Shown here: piece after piece, positions 26,401 through 44,876 of the stretch
How positions within the stretch are numbered: the stretch's first letter is position 1
Layout of the letters: every line of letters starts with the position of its first letter
Origin: Daucus carota subsp. sativus
Taxonomy: Eukaryota; Streptophyta; Magnoliopsida; Apiales; Apiaceae
Assembly (NCBI RefSeq): GCF_001625215.2
Contig: NC_030383.2
Location: forward strand, 13,404,779 to 13,468,778
Direction: 5' to 3'
DNA length: 64,000 nucleotides
Notes under the pieces: model-generated
Seen by the model: the letters and a program-made list of their open reading frames with translations, nothing else
The model's database searches: none
Told to the model about the DNA's origin: nothing
Translations under genes and position numbers: made by a program

Positions 26401-29400
26401 AGGGGTAGTTTTATATCCCAACTCACCTAAATACGTGATCAAGACTGGTTATCACTACAAACTGTGAGGCAAGTGTTTGCATCGCATTTAAAAACTTTAC
26501 TTACAATATAACATAACCAGGCTCTAATTTACAACCACAGAGTAGAGAAATGACAAAAATTGCTCTAGAAGGATGTCAGTGTAACTGGAAACTTAAAGCA
26601 TAAGTTTTATATGTGTTTTATTGCTTATAGGCGTCTAAAGTAGACAATTGAGCTCTCTCACGGAAAGTGTAAAAGTGTAAGCTGTTGCTCCTAAAGTTTT
26701 CAGCTCATCGCATGGTTGACATGATGCGGGAATTGACAAAAAGATAGAGGCACTGTTCTTTACTCATGTGGATTTACTCCTTTAGGGGTGTAAATGGTTT
26801 ACAATTTCCCAGTGATATCTTTACAACCTGTTAATTTTAGATTTTCCTTGCCTATATTCATTGTAGGGCAAGTCAAGTGGACACGATCTGGCTCGAAAAC
26901 TAGTCAACTATGTTGTCTATTCAACGAATTTTTGATAACTTATATACGTATAGTTTATCCCCCACACAGAGACACGCATATAGCATAAGAATGGACATTT
27001 TATCACTTATATGGAATCATAGATGTAGATCTAAGCATTTTAATACATATCTTAGTGTTATAGCTAGCGGAACATGAACGTAATTCAATTAAGCAAATGA
27101 TACAGACTCTGTCAATCTACCAACTACTCAGTACTCACATCTTCATGTTGATAAGTTGATAAATTACGAGAGGCTGTTTTCCAGAAGATGTAGAAGTAAA
27201 CAAATAACATATTAAACAACTTATTAACAATTGAAAGACTTATTGGTGCAAGACAAAATTAATAGGGTTTCCTAATAACAGAAATAAACAAGAAACTATG
27301 GATCGCTACCCATAAACAAAGAGCAGACTCTATAACTAGTAATTTCAATTATTAATCAAGTCTAACAAAAAAGGGTACTGCGTAAAGTACAAATACAGAG
27401 AATAAAACTTCCGGACTGAGGCCATACACAATTGGACTTGTTAATAAGCCCAACAACTAGAGCCTACATAATCATTGTAGATATTATAAACTATATATTA
27501 ACTAGAAAATAAATTATAGAAAACCCCTATGTTATTTCCACTTCCGTACCTCATCACTTATTCAGGTAGCAATTTATTATGATGACTGATAACAATCAGT
27601 AATAATTGATGGTCTATCTTCTCTCTTCACCTGCCGTGTTCGAGTGCACACGATGTAACGGCTATTGATTGTATATATTAGGCATTCTGTATTCTACGGA
27701 TATTTTTAATGTAAATCTGGACTGAGGTTGAACTAGTCACTGACCCAACCTCCATAGACAGATCGTGTGACTTCCCTTCAAATTCCAAGTAGACAATTTA
27801 AGTTCGGCCCAGCAGAACAACTTCTGGACAAGTCATGGATTAGATATACTGTTTGTAATTACTATGTATGAATTAAAAACTTTACTGTGAAAATGAACAG
27901 AAGGTAAACGGATGACTGTTAAATTGTTGCTTTACTTTGAAATATGATCTATCAATATGTCAATACTAATGTGACCACTCTCAAGTCAACACTTCCCAAG
28001 GAAAATTATGTCCAAGTATCTCCGACAGCTTTTAATAGATTATGATTGGTCCGCTTACTGTTGTACATCAATTTCACCACTATCATTTTGTTTGCTATGT
28101 CATCATTTGCTTAGAGCAAGTCCAATAGGTTACCTATCTCATTACTTATTAGTAATATATAATAATGAATACTAGTGAGTCTTAGTGATTTAGGTAATCT
28201 ACTTTTAGTGTCAACCCCAATAGCAATCCCTATATTCGTTCTCTTAAGATTATTTTAATAATAAATTTGAGAGAGAGAATGGGAAAAGGAGAGAAAAAAC
28301 AAAGAAAAAGGAGAGAGATGATTATTTTATTCATAAATATTAAATAGGTAATGGCTAGGGGTTACTTATAAATAGGTAATGGCTAGGAGAATTAAGGTTG
28401 TGCTAGTGATTTAGGATAACACTAGGATAGTGTTGGAGTGCATTTTTTTTGACACATTATCTAAATGTGAGTCTAAGACATCATATAGGTAACCTATTGG
28501 ACTTGCTCTTAGTACCAAAATCAATTTATACTAGGACAATACCTAGATGCACACCACTAGCATCCTCTGTACTGTAATCACACCAAGTTGAATATTGTAG
28601 CCATGACTAATATAGAGCTCAGCTGAGAACTCCTTTAAAAAATAAGAGACTGAAAAAAAACCCATAAAAGCTGTGAATATAATATTGAAAACTGCACCAA
28701 GTAACATACCGAACCATCAGCTATATCAATTCCCACATAATATCCCACATTTGCCTTGTCCCACTTAATAAGATCGCCCCCCTGTTAGAAGTACAAGAAC
28801 ACCGTAAATAGACGTTTAAATAGGTATGTGTACTGCGTAAGGTTTACACTATAAAAACAAATGTGAATTTCGCCAAATAAAATTACCTTTCCGCAAGCAA
28901 GATCAAGAACAGCATCTCCTCGACGTGCATAAAGCTGAATCAGAACACTTTTTATCTGTTCAACAATAACAAACATTCATTGCTCTATTCTCCATCAGGT
29001 TTCTAAAATTACTTAAAATGCATAGTAAAATCATATAACACATGCCCAGTTGTTAAGTTTCTTTAGATGGATGATAGGACTTGCTTCTCGCTCTTCCAAA
29101 GTGTGATTTTTTCTTGCACTATAATGATCAGCTACTTTCCTGGCTTCTTTTCGTGTACTCTCATCTTCTTGAAACTCGCTGTCATCTATACAACAAAATA
29201 TATATTCAAGCTCAAAACTTTCCAATCATTTATCAGTAAAATGCATCACTAGCAACATACAGATTAATCACATAAAGCATAATATTCTGAGCACCCATCA
29301 TTAATATTTACTTCAAGCATATATACAGAACCCAAAAAAAGCTAAATTGAAGACATTAAATCACGGTATTTGGAACAATAATTAATAAAAATAAATGGGA

Positions 29401-29502
29401 TTCACGGAGAAAGATGAATTCACCTTGTGGGTTGAATCTGGGTCTGGATTTAGGGGGTCCAAAGGAGCTAGAAGATGAAGATTCTTGGTAACCTCGCTTC
29501 AT
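23401..29502 (-). CDS. mRNA cap guanine-N7 methyltransferase
   Basis: Transfers a methyl group from S-adenosylmethionine to N7 of the cap guanosine of nuclear transcripts. Thirteen exons in transcript order: 29502-29424, 29185-29046, 28955-28887, 28781-28710, 25735-25634, 25463-25407, 25298-25160, 24837-24773, 24495-24445, 24335-24273, 24015-23892, 23777-23716, 23493-23401. They join without a phase conflict into 371 residues, close to the length I recall for the Arabidopsis protein. Motifs: SPIIHLKKLNNWIKS before the fold, the SAM-binding loop VLDLACGKGGDL (exons 3-4), YYVGIDIADGSIEDCR, the catalytic-pocket PFDICSCQFAMHY (exons 6-7), and LRPGGIFIGTMPD. Introns 2, 7 and 8 begin with GC instead of GT (GCATGT, GCATGT, GCAAGT). 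Intron 4 is almost 3 kb and holds a Tourist MITE. Intron 10 holds a SINE-like segment and a 25-base homopolymer. A purine-rich GAGAA run (29617-29648) lies upstream of the start. Confidence 0.93.
24110..24186 (+). repeat. tRNA-like (SINE-head) segment
   Basis: On the plus strand TCTAGCGGTTCGCC resembles a polymerase III A box, and 40 bases later GGTTCAAGCC matches the B box consensus. The segment runs into a G homopolymer. This looks like the 5' part of a tRNA-derived SINE in intron 10 of the cap methyltransferase gene, antisense to it. There is no cloverleaf of tRNA quality. Confidence 0.4.
24187..24211 (+). repeat. G25 homopolymer
   Basis: Twenty-five consecutive G on the plus strand (C in the host transcript). 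It could fold as a G-quadruplex, mark the SINE boundary, or be a sequencing or assembly artefact. Confidence 0.9.
28114..28508. mobile_element. Tourist-like MITE in intron 4 of the cap methyltransferase gene
   Basis: Long matching ends GAGCAAGTCCAATAGGTTAC and its complement with TTA on each side (28111-28113 and 28509-28511). It has an internal partial duplication, aataggtaatggctagg, at about 28346 and 28373. Confidence 0.85.
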
Positions 29503-29962
29503 GTTGATATATAATTGTATATGATAAGGGGGATTGAAATCTCTGAGGGTTTATGTAAGCAAGAGTTTGTCAAGTGATTTGGTAATAGATTTGGTTATTT
29601 TGCGTCTCGAGACAGAACATGAGAGAAGAGAAGAGAAGAGAAGAGGGGGATACATACGCGAAAAGTTGTTGGGAGTAATGTAGGTGTGTTTGTGTGTCAC
29701 CGTTGGTTTAATGGGCTTTTGCTTGTGTCTGCGCTAAATATTGGTTTGATCGGATCGGGTTGGAGAAATTAACCATGGTGTTGTAACATTGAGAGGTGTT
29801 AATAAATTTTGTGCAAATAAATAGAAATAGTATTATTTGAGCATGGTTGGGCAACTTATAGAACGGTTGAATAATTCTTGTACGTGACTGTTTTTACATT
29901 GTATTTCACCTCTTCATCACATTCGTGAAAATAACAGCTTTCCTCGAAAAATGATCATGATA

Positions 29963-30197
29963 TTCCCTCCACCTCAAATTAGATGACCCTCTTGACTTTG
30001 GGCATACAATTTAAAGTTCATTGACCGCATAGCTACATGACTTTTTTTTAAAATTTTATTTTTGCAAATAAAGATTAAAATATGAAATTTTCATTTACAA
30101 AATAAAAAATAAAAAAATAAATTTCGGAAGTAGACGGTCAATGCACCTAAAGTTGCGTGCCCAAAGTCAACTAGCTCATCTAATTTGGGATGGAAGT
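29963..30197. mobile_element. Stowaway-like MITE
   Basis: Left ttccctccacctcaaatt followed by agatgaccctcttgactttgg; right ccaaagtcaactagctcatct followed by aatttgggatggaag. The inverted repeat is about 40 bp. The terminal dinucleotides are not an exact TA pair. Confidence 0.65.
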
Positions 30198-31035
30198 GTT
30201 GCGATATTTTTGGCGAATTTGAGTAGATTATGAAATTATGCGTATATGAAAGAATTAAAGATTTAAAATGACTGTGTATTTATATGTGTAAATACTACAG
30301 TCAAATATATGAATACATGGATAAAGAAAATTTATGCGCTACTCTTCCATATAATTAATAGATATTAATTAATTTATTTGTACCAGAGCCTTCATATTTC
30401 TGCTTCTCACTCTTAAAAAGTTAAAAATGCTAACTCCCTCTCTTAGAACTTCTATTTTTTTTCAAATTTTTTAGGGAAAATATATTTTTTTGCCACTCAA
30501 CATACTGTGTTTTTATAAATTTACCACCCAACTATTTTTTTTTCCTTTTACTCACTAATATTAGGTTTGGATTTTTTTTAACCACCAACTTAGGTTCAGA
30601 TTTGATTACTAGCATTATGGTAATTTTTTGTAGCATCTTTTATACATAGTGATGGTATGTAATATTTTGATGATGTTCCGTATGTTTATATCTTTATATA
30701 TAGCAATAATAACATAAAATGAGCCGATGAAAAATTAAAATCAAGAAAAATCATAGTTAGAATTCTAAAATTTCAATAAATCATGAATATGAAATCAATG
30801 ACTTCAAACAATTCACCCTCTCTCGCAAGATAAAGTGTATGTGAGTGGTATGATGCATCATCTTTCGCTATTAATTGAAGTTTCAATCAACTAGCTCAGT
30901 CTAAGATCTCTCTTAAATTTCTATTCAAAAATTTTAATAACTTTATCTTTTTACAATTGTCAAGATAAATAAATAGAGAGAAAAACTTAATTTTAGATGA
31001 TTGGACTGTATAATGTATCATTTTATGTTATTATA

Positions 31036-31270
31036 ACTCCCTTCGTCCCTCTCATTAATTTACAGTTTAATCTAATGCTTAGCACGTATTTAAGACTCTT
31101 ATAAAACAAAGTTTCATAACTTATTTTTGTAATTTTTTATTTGTGTAAAAATTTAAACGCTGGATTTTCAATTGAAAGGAAAAAATAAAATTATTTATGA
31201 AACTACATCTTTCAAAAGTCATAAAATGCGTGTAAAATTTTTATCGCCCAAAGTAAACGACCTTGGATAC
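31036..31270. mobile_element. Possible Stowaway relic inside the MULE-like element
   Basis: A clear left end CTCCCTTCGTCCCTCTCATT is present, but the right side (ccaaagtaaacgacc) pairs only weakly. Confidence 0.3.
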
Positions 31271-31283
31271 ATAAAAAATACTA

Positions 31284-31542
31284 CTCCCTCCGTTTCTTTT
31301 TACTTTGCTCATTTGAGATGTCGGGACTGTTTATAACATGATACAAATGATTAATTTGCGCTAAATCTATATGATCAAATATAGTCATGAGTGATCTTGT
31401 TGGATTCGTATTTATGAGTATTTTAATACGATAAAAATTTTATATTTAATACTAATATGAAATTAAAGATATTAACGATAGAAAGTGTGCATTGGCAAAC
31501 GTGTCCAAGGCAAATGAGAAAAGTAATAAAAGACGGAAGGAG
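31284..31542. mobile_element. Stowaway MITE nested in the MULE-like element
   Basis: Ends CTCCCTCCGTTTCTTTTTAC and AAGTAATAAAAGACGGAAGG+AG, flanked by TA. Interior AT-rich. Confidence 0.75.
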
Positions 31543-32087
31543 TATATATAAAGATACAAACATATATCAAATCATCAAAACATTATAGACTACCACTATA
31601 TTTTAATAATGCTACACAGAAAATGTAATGCTAATAACAATCTGAACCTAACTTCAGTAACCAAAAAATAAGCTGAACCTAACATTAGCGAGTAAAATAA
31701 AAAAAAATTATAGTTGAGTGGTTACTTTCTAAAGACGCAATAAGTTTAATGACAATAAAAAAAAAATTATCACTAGTAATCAAATCTGAACCTAAGTTGG
31801 TGGCTGAAAAAAAATCCAAACCTAACATTAGTGAGTAAAAGGAAAAAAAATTTAGTTGGGTGGTAAGTTTCTAAAAGCACATTAAATTGAGTGACAAAAA
31901 AATCTATTTTCCCAACATTTTATTATCTTATTTATTTGTCACTTCGAATTCAATTTTTTTACTTTAAATAAGAAGTCACTTTTTTAAATTTGCCCAAACA
32001 ACCCTAAAATAACAAACTTCCCCTGCAAGTCATAGGTACCCGGTGCAAAAATTAACTTTCAACAATCAACCCCACTCGATTAATATA

Positions 32088-32339
32088 CTCCCTCCGTCCC
32101 AATCAATAGTATACATTGGGGGACGGGGACGCGGCACGGACTTTAATGCTTCAATATAATATAGTTCTATAAACTATTTTTAAGATTTTCTTTTTATGTA
32201 TAAAAGTATAACATTTATACTTTTATACAAAAAAAAGAAAATCTTAAAAATAAGTTGTAGAACTATGTTTTATAAGCGCCTTAAAAAGCGTGTCGAGCAG
32301 TGAAAAAGAAACGTATACAATTGACTGGGACAGAGGGAG
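32088..32339. mobile_element. Stowaway-like MITE, second copy of the 4769 family
   Basis: Ends CTCCCTCCGTCCCAATCAAT and ATTGACTGGGACAGAGGGAG with TA on both sides. It shares the ggggacggggacgcggcacgg block and the gtgtcgagcag block with 4769-5019. It ends about 190 bases past the uL2 stop codon. Confidence 0.88.
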
Positions 32340-32528
32340 TAGTACATAAGCAAGTAGGGAAAATAATCAATAAAAAATATAACACCAAATAATTAACAAA
32401 AAAAACTTCCCTTTTTCTTTGACAATAACAAAAACTTCTAAGACGCATAATTATCAAAGTCTTGATACATAAAACCAGCTTTTAGTCAAAATGTTGATTA
32501 AGTTGATAAGAAAACACAAAATCTATGC

Positions 32529-35261
<2,733 letters not shown>

Positions 35262-35316
35262 CTAATTCATCCGGTCTGATCCATTGCTGAACACAATTCG
35301 ATTGCATGGGGACATG

Positions 35317-36126
35317 TAGGGCTGAGCATTCGGTCGGTCCGGTGACCGAACTGAAAGAACCGAAAACCGAATTAGTAATTTTCCGGATCGAACCGGACCG
35401 AAATTATCTTACGGATCGAACCGGGATCGAACCAGAACCGAACCGAAATAATTTGGTTCGGTTCGGTTCTTTCTCTAAGAACCGATTTTTTTTGTTTTTT
35501 TGACATTCCAATTGCAAGAAAGAGGATTTTTGTCCTCCGCTGCATCTTCTGCCGGACTTTTCAGAGGCTTATACGAATTTCAACACTCCACACATATAGT
35601 ACCTCTCTTTCTTTTACCAGAATCAACAACTCTTTTAATATCTTCAACCAAGCTCTAATCAGAAATGAGATGATTATTATCTAATTAAGAGAAAGGGATC
35701 CAGCAGTGGACTATTTGTAGCACCCATTAACACTAGAAACACTGACCTCTTCTCTACCGCCGCAAATGGTTGCTATTCTGGGAAACTATATGTTATAAAC
35801 ACGCTCGAGATACATGGATTCACAATTCACATAGAAATCAGATTATGTTTCAGCTGGAGTGAGGATTCTAGAATCGACTTATAACCTAAGAAGTAAGATA
35901 TATTATTATTAACATATATTATATTTAATATATCAATATAAAAAGTTCGGTCTATTCGGTCCAGAACCGAATTTTTTTATAAAGGACCGGACCGAACCGA
36001 AATTTTATTCGGTCCGGATCGAAGAACCGAATAGACCAAAATTATGAAAATATTGGAACCAAACCGGACCGAATTTTTACGGTTCGGTTCGGCTTTTCGA
36101 TTCCGGTTCGGTTTTGCTCACCCCTA
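35317..36126. mobile_element. Non-autonomous hAT element with CGGTTCGG/CCGAACC arrays
   Basis: Begins TAGGGCTGAGC and ends GCTCACCCCTA. Flanks gggacatg (35309-35316) and gtgacatg (36127-36134) are an 8-bp duplication with one mismatch. Subterminal CCGGACCGAA and CGGTTCGG units are in opposite orientation at the two ends. It sits directly upstream of the uL2 copy 1 promoter. Confidence 0.85.
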
Positions 36127-36175
36127 GTGACATGGATAATACCAATAAACCGCTCCACAATGCGCAAGACTATTA

Positions 36176-36433
36176 CTCCCTCCATGACTCCATCCCATAA
36201 TAAATGTTTTCTTTTTTTTCAAATTTTTTTTCACGCATTTTCAAACTTATAAAAATCATATTTGTAGACATTATTTTCTCATATTTTTTATTTTATATTA
36301 AAATTTGAACTTCCTATTTATATACAAAACAAAAAATACGAAAAAATAATATCTACAAGTATGTTTTTTATAAACTTGAAAATGCGTAAAAAAAAATTGA
36401 AAGATAAGAAGACGTTTATTATGGGACGGATGG
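36176..36433. mobile_element. Stowaway-like MITE
   Basis: Left ctccatcccataataaatg and right cgtttattatgggacggatgg pair as inverted ends; internal blocks aacttataaaaatcatatttgta and tacaagtatg..ataaacttg also pair. The extreme left end carries a small insertion. Confidence 0.65.
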
Positions 36434-36890
36434 AATACCATTTGTTGTATTTTCACAGATGCATCAGGAATCGAAAACAACTCAACAATTCAATTCACCA
36501 TGGTAAATCTATGGCTTCAAATACAAATCTTTTATCATTTTATTTAATCACATTAATTTGTATTTAGTTTGTATTTTAGTAGTTTGTATTGGAGTAGTAC
36601 CATATATAAACTAACGTGATTAATAGAATGACAAGGGTTTTGAGATCATGAATGGTTTTCGAGATCGGCAAAATCCAAGTGGGTCCTAATAGAATCAGGA
36701 TGGGGACTAGTGAGATTCTGGCAGACCCAAGCTTTGAGTCTTAAGACTATCTAGAGCATGTCCAAGGCCCGTGCAGGGTTTTGAAGAGGCTTTAGGAGGC
36801 CCGGACGGATTGAATTAGGACGAGGGTGAGTCCAAGATAGGTGATGATATATAGGAGTGAGTGATTCTGTTTCTCTTCATTCATATTATA

Positions 36891-37145
36891 CTCCCTCCGT
36901 CTCTTTTCAGTTGTCACATTTTTATTTTTGTTGGTCAAATTGACTAACTTTTGACCAAATATTATAAGTCATCCTTTCATTATTTTAAAAAACTAAAAAT
37001 TACATCTTAAAGTAGATAAAGTTATTTCCGGTGACATGTTTTTTTTAATCTTTTCAATTGATAAAAAATTAATAAATTTTAGTCAAACTTTGGTCAATTT
37101 AACCGGCACACAACCAAATGTGACAACTACAAAGAGACGGATGAG
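36891..37145. mobile_element. Stowaway MITE
   Basis: Ends CTCCCTCCGTCTCTTTTCAG and CAAAGAGACGGATGAG, flanked by TA. Internal gttgtcacatttt / aaatgtgacaac and gtcaaattgac / gtcaattt pairs extend the inverted repeat. Confidence 0.8.
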
Positions 37146-37938
37146 TAATTCTTATAATAACGATTTGTATTTGAATAATTACCGGGATAGGCCACCACTT
37201 TTTTTTTTGTTAAACTTATAGGCCACCACTTCAAAATAATACTCCAGCTATTAGCAGGTATATTCCAGCTATTCATATCTGAACTTTAGACTCATGTCAT
37301 ATGAATATAACAGTTCGAATTAACGCAAAGTAAGAAGCTACTTACAATCGAATTATAATTTTTAGTTTATATATGAATAATTTTTTTATATTTATGACTT
37401 ATTGAGTTATTATGTATGAAAGTTTTTTTTTTTTGACAGAATTATGTATGAAAGTTAATATAATAATAAAATACTATAAACTGTATTCTAAAATGATCCT
37501 ATAATTTTTTCGATAACGTCAAATTTTAAAATAAAAAACAAATCACTGATAAGTTGTTTCAAAAAAAAACAATCACTGATAAGTTGAATTATACTATTTT
37601 AACATAAACCGTACCAATAACCTTGCCAGAGAATCAGAGATCTATCTTTATTCTTTAGCCGTTGAAACAAGAACTAAACTTTCATTTAGTAAAAATAAAG
37701 AACTAAACTATCCAGTTTAACTCCTGGAATAGGGCACTTGCAGTTTGAAGTTGACCTCCCTACTTGTAATCAAGAAGAAATGGAATCACCGGATCACAAT
37801 AGGATATAACACTCTGAAACATCCAGACATAAAACAGGGTTCTTCTGTCAATTCTTCATCTAAACACCTTTTTCCTCTACAAACTAGTCCATATAGATTT
37901 TTGTTTACAATTAATTATCGACATCTCCAAAGGTTAAG
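37146..37938. other. Region downstream of the beta-glucosidase gene
   Basis: AT-rich, with no gene or complete element recognised. A short duplication (atgtatgaaagtt) lies near 37410-37455. Confidence 0.5.
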
Positions 37939-41166
<3,228 letters not shown>

Positions 41167-41232
41167 GTATAGCTCAACTGGGAAAACGGACTTGTTTTGT
41201 GTGTGTGTGTGTTACGAATTTGCTGATGGGAG

Positions 41233-41239
41233 TTTTATA
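41233..41239 (-). promoter_or_regulatory. TATA box of the beta-glucosidase gene
   Basis: TATAAAA on the minus strand, 67 bases upstream of the ATG. A (GT)n tract (about 41194-41211) lies in the presumed leader. Confidence 0.6.
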
Positions 41240-41540
41240 TGGAGAGAATAAATTTGGAAATTTTGCTTGCACTCTAACTAATGATTTTGTTTCTGTCGCG
41301 TATAAGGAACTTGTTTGTACAAAAAGAGATACGTACAAGATAGATATATATAATCACGGCAAGAATCGATGACTCGATGAGCAAATAGCACTCAAATATG
41401 GACTATGGTCATGCATTATTTAATCAGTCTTCTTAAAATAGGTGGAGGCGGTGAGGCACGTGATGGTGGCACAAACACCCTGATTCAAAAATTAAGACGT
41501 TTGTGTAAATATCGGTCCAAATCACTCCCATACTCACGAC

Positions 41541-42318
41541 CAGAGATGTTTACGAAACCCGAAATCTGATCCGAACCGATCCGGAAAAAAAGCCCGAAAA
41601 ACCTGATCCGGAAAAAATCCGGTCCGGTTCGGCCCGGCCCGCAGACCTTAAACAGGCCTCTTTTTTTCTTGAAAATCCGGCCCGCCCCAAACCCGAAAAG
41701 CACGGATAAAAATCCGGATTTAAAAAAACCCGGTTTTAAATAAAGCCCGGTTCGACCCGGATAAAAGCTCGGATTTTTCGTAAAATTCTTATAAAAATTT
41801 GATTTTTTATGGATGTAACTTTAAAATATAGAATTTTCTAATAATTTTTTTTAAATTATAAATATTATTAGGAACATAAGAATATATTTTTGGTTGATTA
41901 TCAAATTATTACACCAAATAATAATCATTAGAGTTAAGTCTTATCTTTGTTTTATAAGTTTGTGTTTTCAGTACTGTTAATATACTAAACTAAAAGTTTG
42001 CCCTTTTTTTTTATTTTGGTTGTCGAAGCTGGTTCACGTATTAAGATTAACTCATGTGCTCAGTTTAATAGAATGTCTTTCTTTTGATTTAGTCTTTCAG
42101 GCCAGTGATAGACATACTCGATTACTATTCTAATATAACTTATGAAAAAAATCCGAATAAAATATGATCCGATCCGATCTGGCCCGGTTAGAAGGCCTAA
42201 AATGGACCTAATATTTTTGAGGAAGTCTGGCCCGGCCCGACCCGATCCATTTTCAAAAAATCCAGGCATTTTAAGATCCGAATAAAATCCGGTCCAACAG
42301 GCCTTTTGTGCATCTCTA
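41541..42318. mobile_element. Non-autonomous hAT element with CCGGA/CCCGG arrays
   Basis: Begins CAGAGATG and ends CATCTCTA; flanks ctcacgac (41533-41540) and ctcacgcc (42319-42326) match at seven of eight. Subterminal arrays (ccgatccgg, cccgaaaa, ggcccggcccg) are a different motif from the CGGTT family but have the same architecture. Confidence 0.8.
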
Positions 42319-42457
42319 CTCACGCCTAACGGGGCCCACTCGGTCAATAATAGTAATAATAATAATTATTATTATTCTAAAAATAATAATAGTAATTACA
42401 AAAATTGCATATTTACCTATACTTAATATCTTTTGAAAATTATGATAAATAAGTTTA

Positions 42458-42831
42458 TGAGTAAACTTCAGAGTTGTGACCAAAATTTACACCGATTTTC
42501 AAAATGGTTAGAGTTCCAAATTTTCAGAAAAGTGGCCAAATTTTGGCTCTGCTTTTTAAAAGTGTGGCTCCCGTTAAGTAAAAAGTGTGGCTCCCGTTAA
42601 GTATCACGTAACGGGAGCCACACTTGTAAAAAGCGGAAGCGGAGGGAAGTTTGACAATCTTTTTGAGAATTTGAAACTCATTTTTACCCGTTACTTCCGT
42701 TAGTGACATTTAACGGAGACACACTTTCAAAAAGCGGATTCAAAGTTTGGCCATTTTTCTTAAGAATTTAAAATTATGTCCAACATTTTGAAAATCAGTG
42801 TAAACTTTGGCCACAAGTTTGAAATTTACTG
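42458..42831. mobile_element. MULE-type MITE
   Basis: Left arm TGAGTAAACTTCAGAGTTGTG..ttacaccgattttcaaaat; right arm, complemented, CAGTAAATTTCAAACTTGTG..ttacactgattttcaaaat. The arms are about 130 bp. Flanks ataagttta and ataaattta differ by one base in nine. The interior has an exact tandem repeat of aaagtgtggctcccgttaagta. Confidence 0.7.
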
Positions 42832-43562
42832 ATAAATTTATTTACGTTCACTTTACCTAGACGTAAGGGATGTATTGATATAAATTTACTTAATTAATGA
42901 TCTTGTATTATATATATTAGATATTTATATAATATATGATATTATATTATTTACTAGTCTAACATTCTACCAATACTGAAAAGTAGAAAAAATATTAAAT
43001 TAGGTATTCTATATTGATATTTATATACATCCGATTAGTTTTGGATTATTTTACCGATTAAATTAATCATTACTTGATTCATCGTAGAAAATATTCATAC
43101 ATATATTATCTATAGTATACTATAATAAGTCAACATGACTATAATTTGTAGTCCAAGGTTTTAGTTATATTATTTAATAACATGTCTCAAGAGAGAATTT
43201 GTAACTTGTTATTAACATTTTAAGAATATTGTATATATGGTTTCAAAAAAAAAAGAATATTGTATATAATATTACACGATAAACACGTCAGGAATTTCGT
43301 ACTATGTATTATATTACTTGGTAGTAACTAATTTGAGTAAACGACAAAGTGGTGACTGTAATTATTCAAATTTTACAAAATATTGGTCGGAGTTCAAAAA
43401 CTACAGATTGATCGCTGGATTTTATTTACGTCTTTTAATAAGGTGGCTGCCGTCGAGGTCCGTTAAATCTAGGCCGTTAAGTCCAAAAAATTTAAAAAAA
43501 AAAAAAGAAAAGATAAAAACGGGTTTTTTTTTTTGACAAATTCAGACACAACCGCCTGGAAC

Positions 43563-44367
43563 CAGGTCGGCTCAAGAGACTTTGGGCCTCAGGCAAATCA
43601 ATAAAACGAGGCCTTAATTTATTTTTTAAAATAATATTTAATTAATAATATAAATACAAAATTTTCAATATTTAAATATTACAAACATAAAAATACCCAC
43701 AACACACTACTATATATTATATTTTATATTATTAATTTTATTGATTATGTCTCTTAGTATATAAAATTAATATTTTAATCTATAATTTGATATGTAAAAA
43801 TGATTTAAGTAATATATTAGAATTAGGCATTAATAAAATCAATAATTTACTCTAAATAAAAATATATAATTATATTAAAATCAGAAGCAAACACAATTAA
43901 ATACTATAGCTATTAAAATTAAATTGATTATATAATCTGTATATATTTATATAATTTATTTAGGATTCTATTTCAAAATAAGAATTCATGAAAACCTGGT
44001 TAGAACCGGAACTTATGTTCACCATATATATTCAATATAGTTACATCTCATAAAACAATCATTTACATATTTTTAAGTTTTGAATTCAAGTCAAGTATTT
44101 ATAAAGTTAGTAAAAAAACATGATTAATAATTCTAATACTAGTATTTTGATTATTTTTTTGATAAAATTGATCACACAAAAAGATTCAATTTTTCTACAA
44201 GATTTAATTATTAATTTTAATTTTTTTAAAATTTTCAATTCATATTATGAAATTATTTTTTTCTTACATATACTAATACATATATATACTAATAGAAATT
44301 AATTTTGGGGACTCTTACTCCTGGAGGTCTTAGGCGATGGCATAAATGACCTATGAATAGCGCCGGC
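43563..44367. mobile_element. hAT element in the PPR fragment
   Basis: Perfect 8-bp duplication cctggaac (43555-43562 and 44368-44375). Left end CAGGTCGGCTCAAGAG, right end ATAGCGCCGGC. The family resembles 16682-17103 (gggcctcagg, gaggccttaa blocks). The interior is extremely AT-rich and non-coding. Confidence 0.82.
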
Positions 44368-44876
44368 CCTGGAACTCCACACCACCTCCGACCTTCACAC
44401 CTACTTTACATCTCCGGTAGAAAACAGCCAGCAACCCTCAAATTCCCTTCGAACGACGATGCAGCCAGCAGCAGATTACATATCTCCGCCCCCATTTCAC
44501 ACCCCAACTCCTTAAAAATTAAAAAGGCCTTATGGGTCTTGTTCGATATGATATACGTGTGCATAATCGAGACATAAACACCTGGTTCGAGCTCGGCATT
44601 TCTCGATTTGACCTGACTAAAAAGCAATGAGAAAAGCCGGGTTGTTGAGAACACTAGCGGAACTAGAGGGGGCTAGGGGATGCTGAAGTCCTCCCTAAAC
44701 TCGAAAAAACAATGTATATTTTTTTTTAGCCTCCGCTGAATTATTGTGATGTTAGTATAATTTTTTTTTAACCCCCGCTGAATTATAAATTTCATAGAGA
44801 GGGACTTATTGGAAAAAAAGGAAAAGAAAAGGCACTTAGTCTAAAGAGAGTCTAATAACAAATACATTCAAACTGA

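Larger units (their letters stand above)
30474..31913. mobile_element. MULE-like element with long terminal inverted repeats
   Basis: Left arm 30474-30625 starts GGGAAAATATATTTTTTTGC; the complement of the right end starts GGGAAAATAGATTTTTTTGT. Both arms contain the blocks acctaa, ggtttgga and ttactcacta. Flanks aatttttta (30465-30473) and aacatttta (31914-31922) suggest a 9-bp duplication with two mismatches. A second, more diverged copy of the right arm lies just inside it (about 31643-31760). Stowaway 31284-31542 is nested inside. No transposase. Confidence 0.6.

Noticed and set aside
29617..29648. GAGAA repeat before the cap methyltransferase gene as a regulatory element
   Set aside because: Short purine microsatellites are common in plant leaders; nothing further supports a role.
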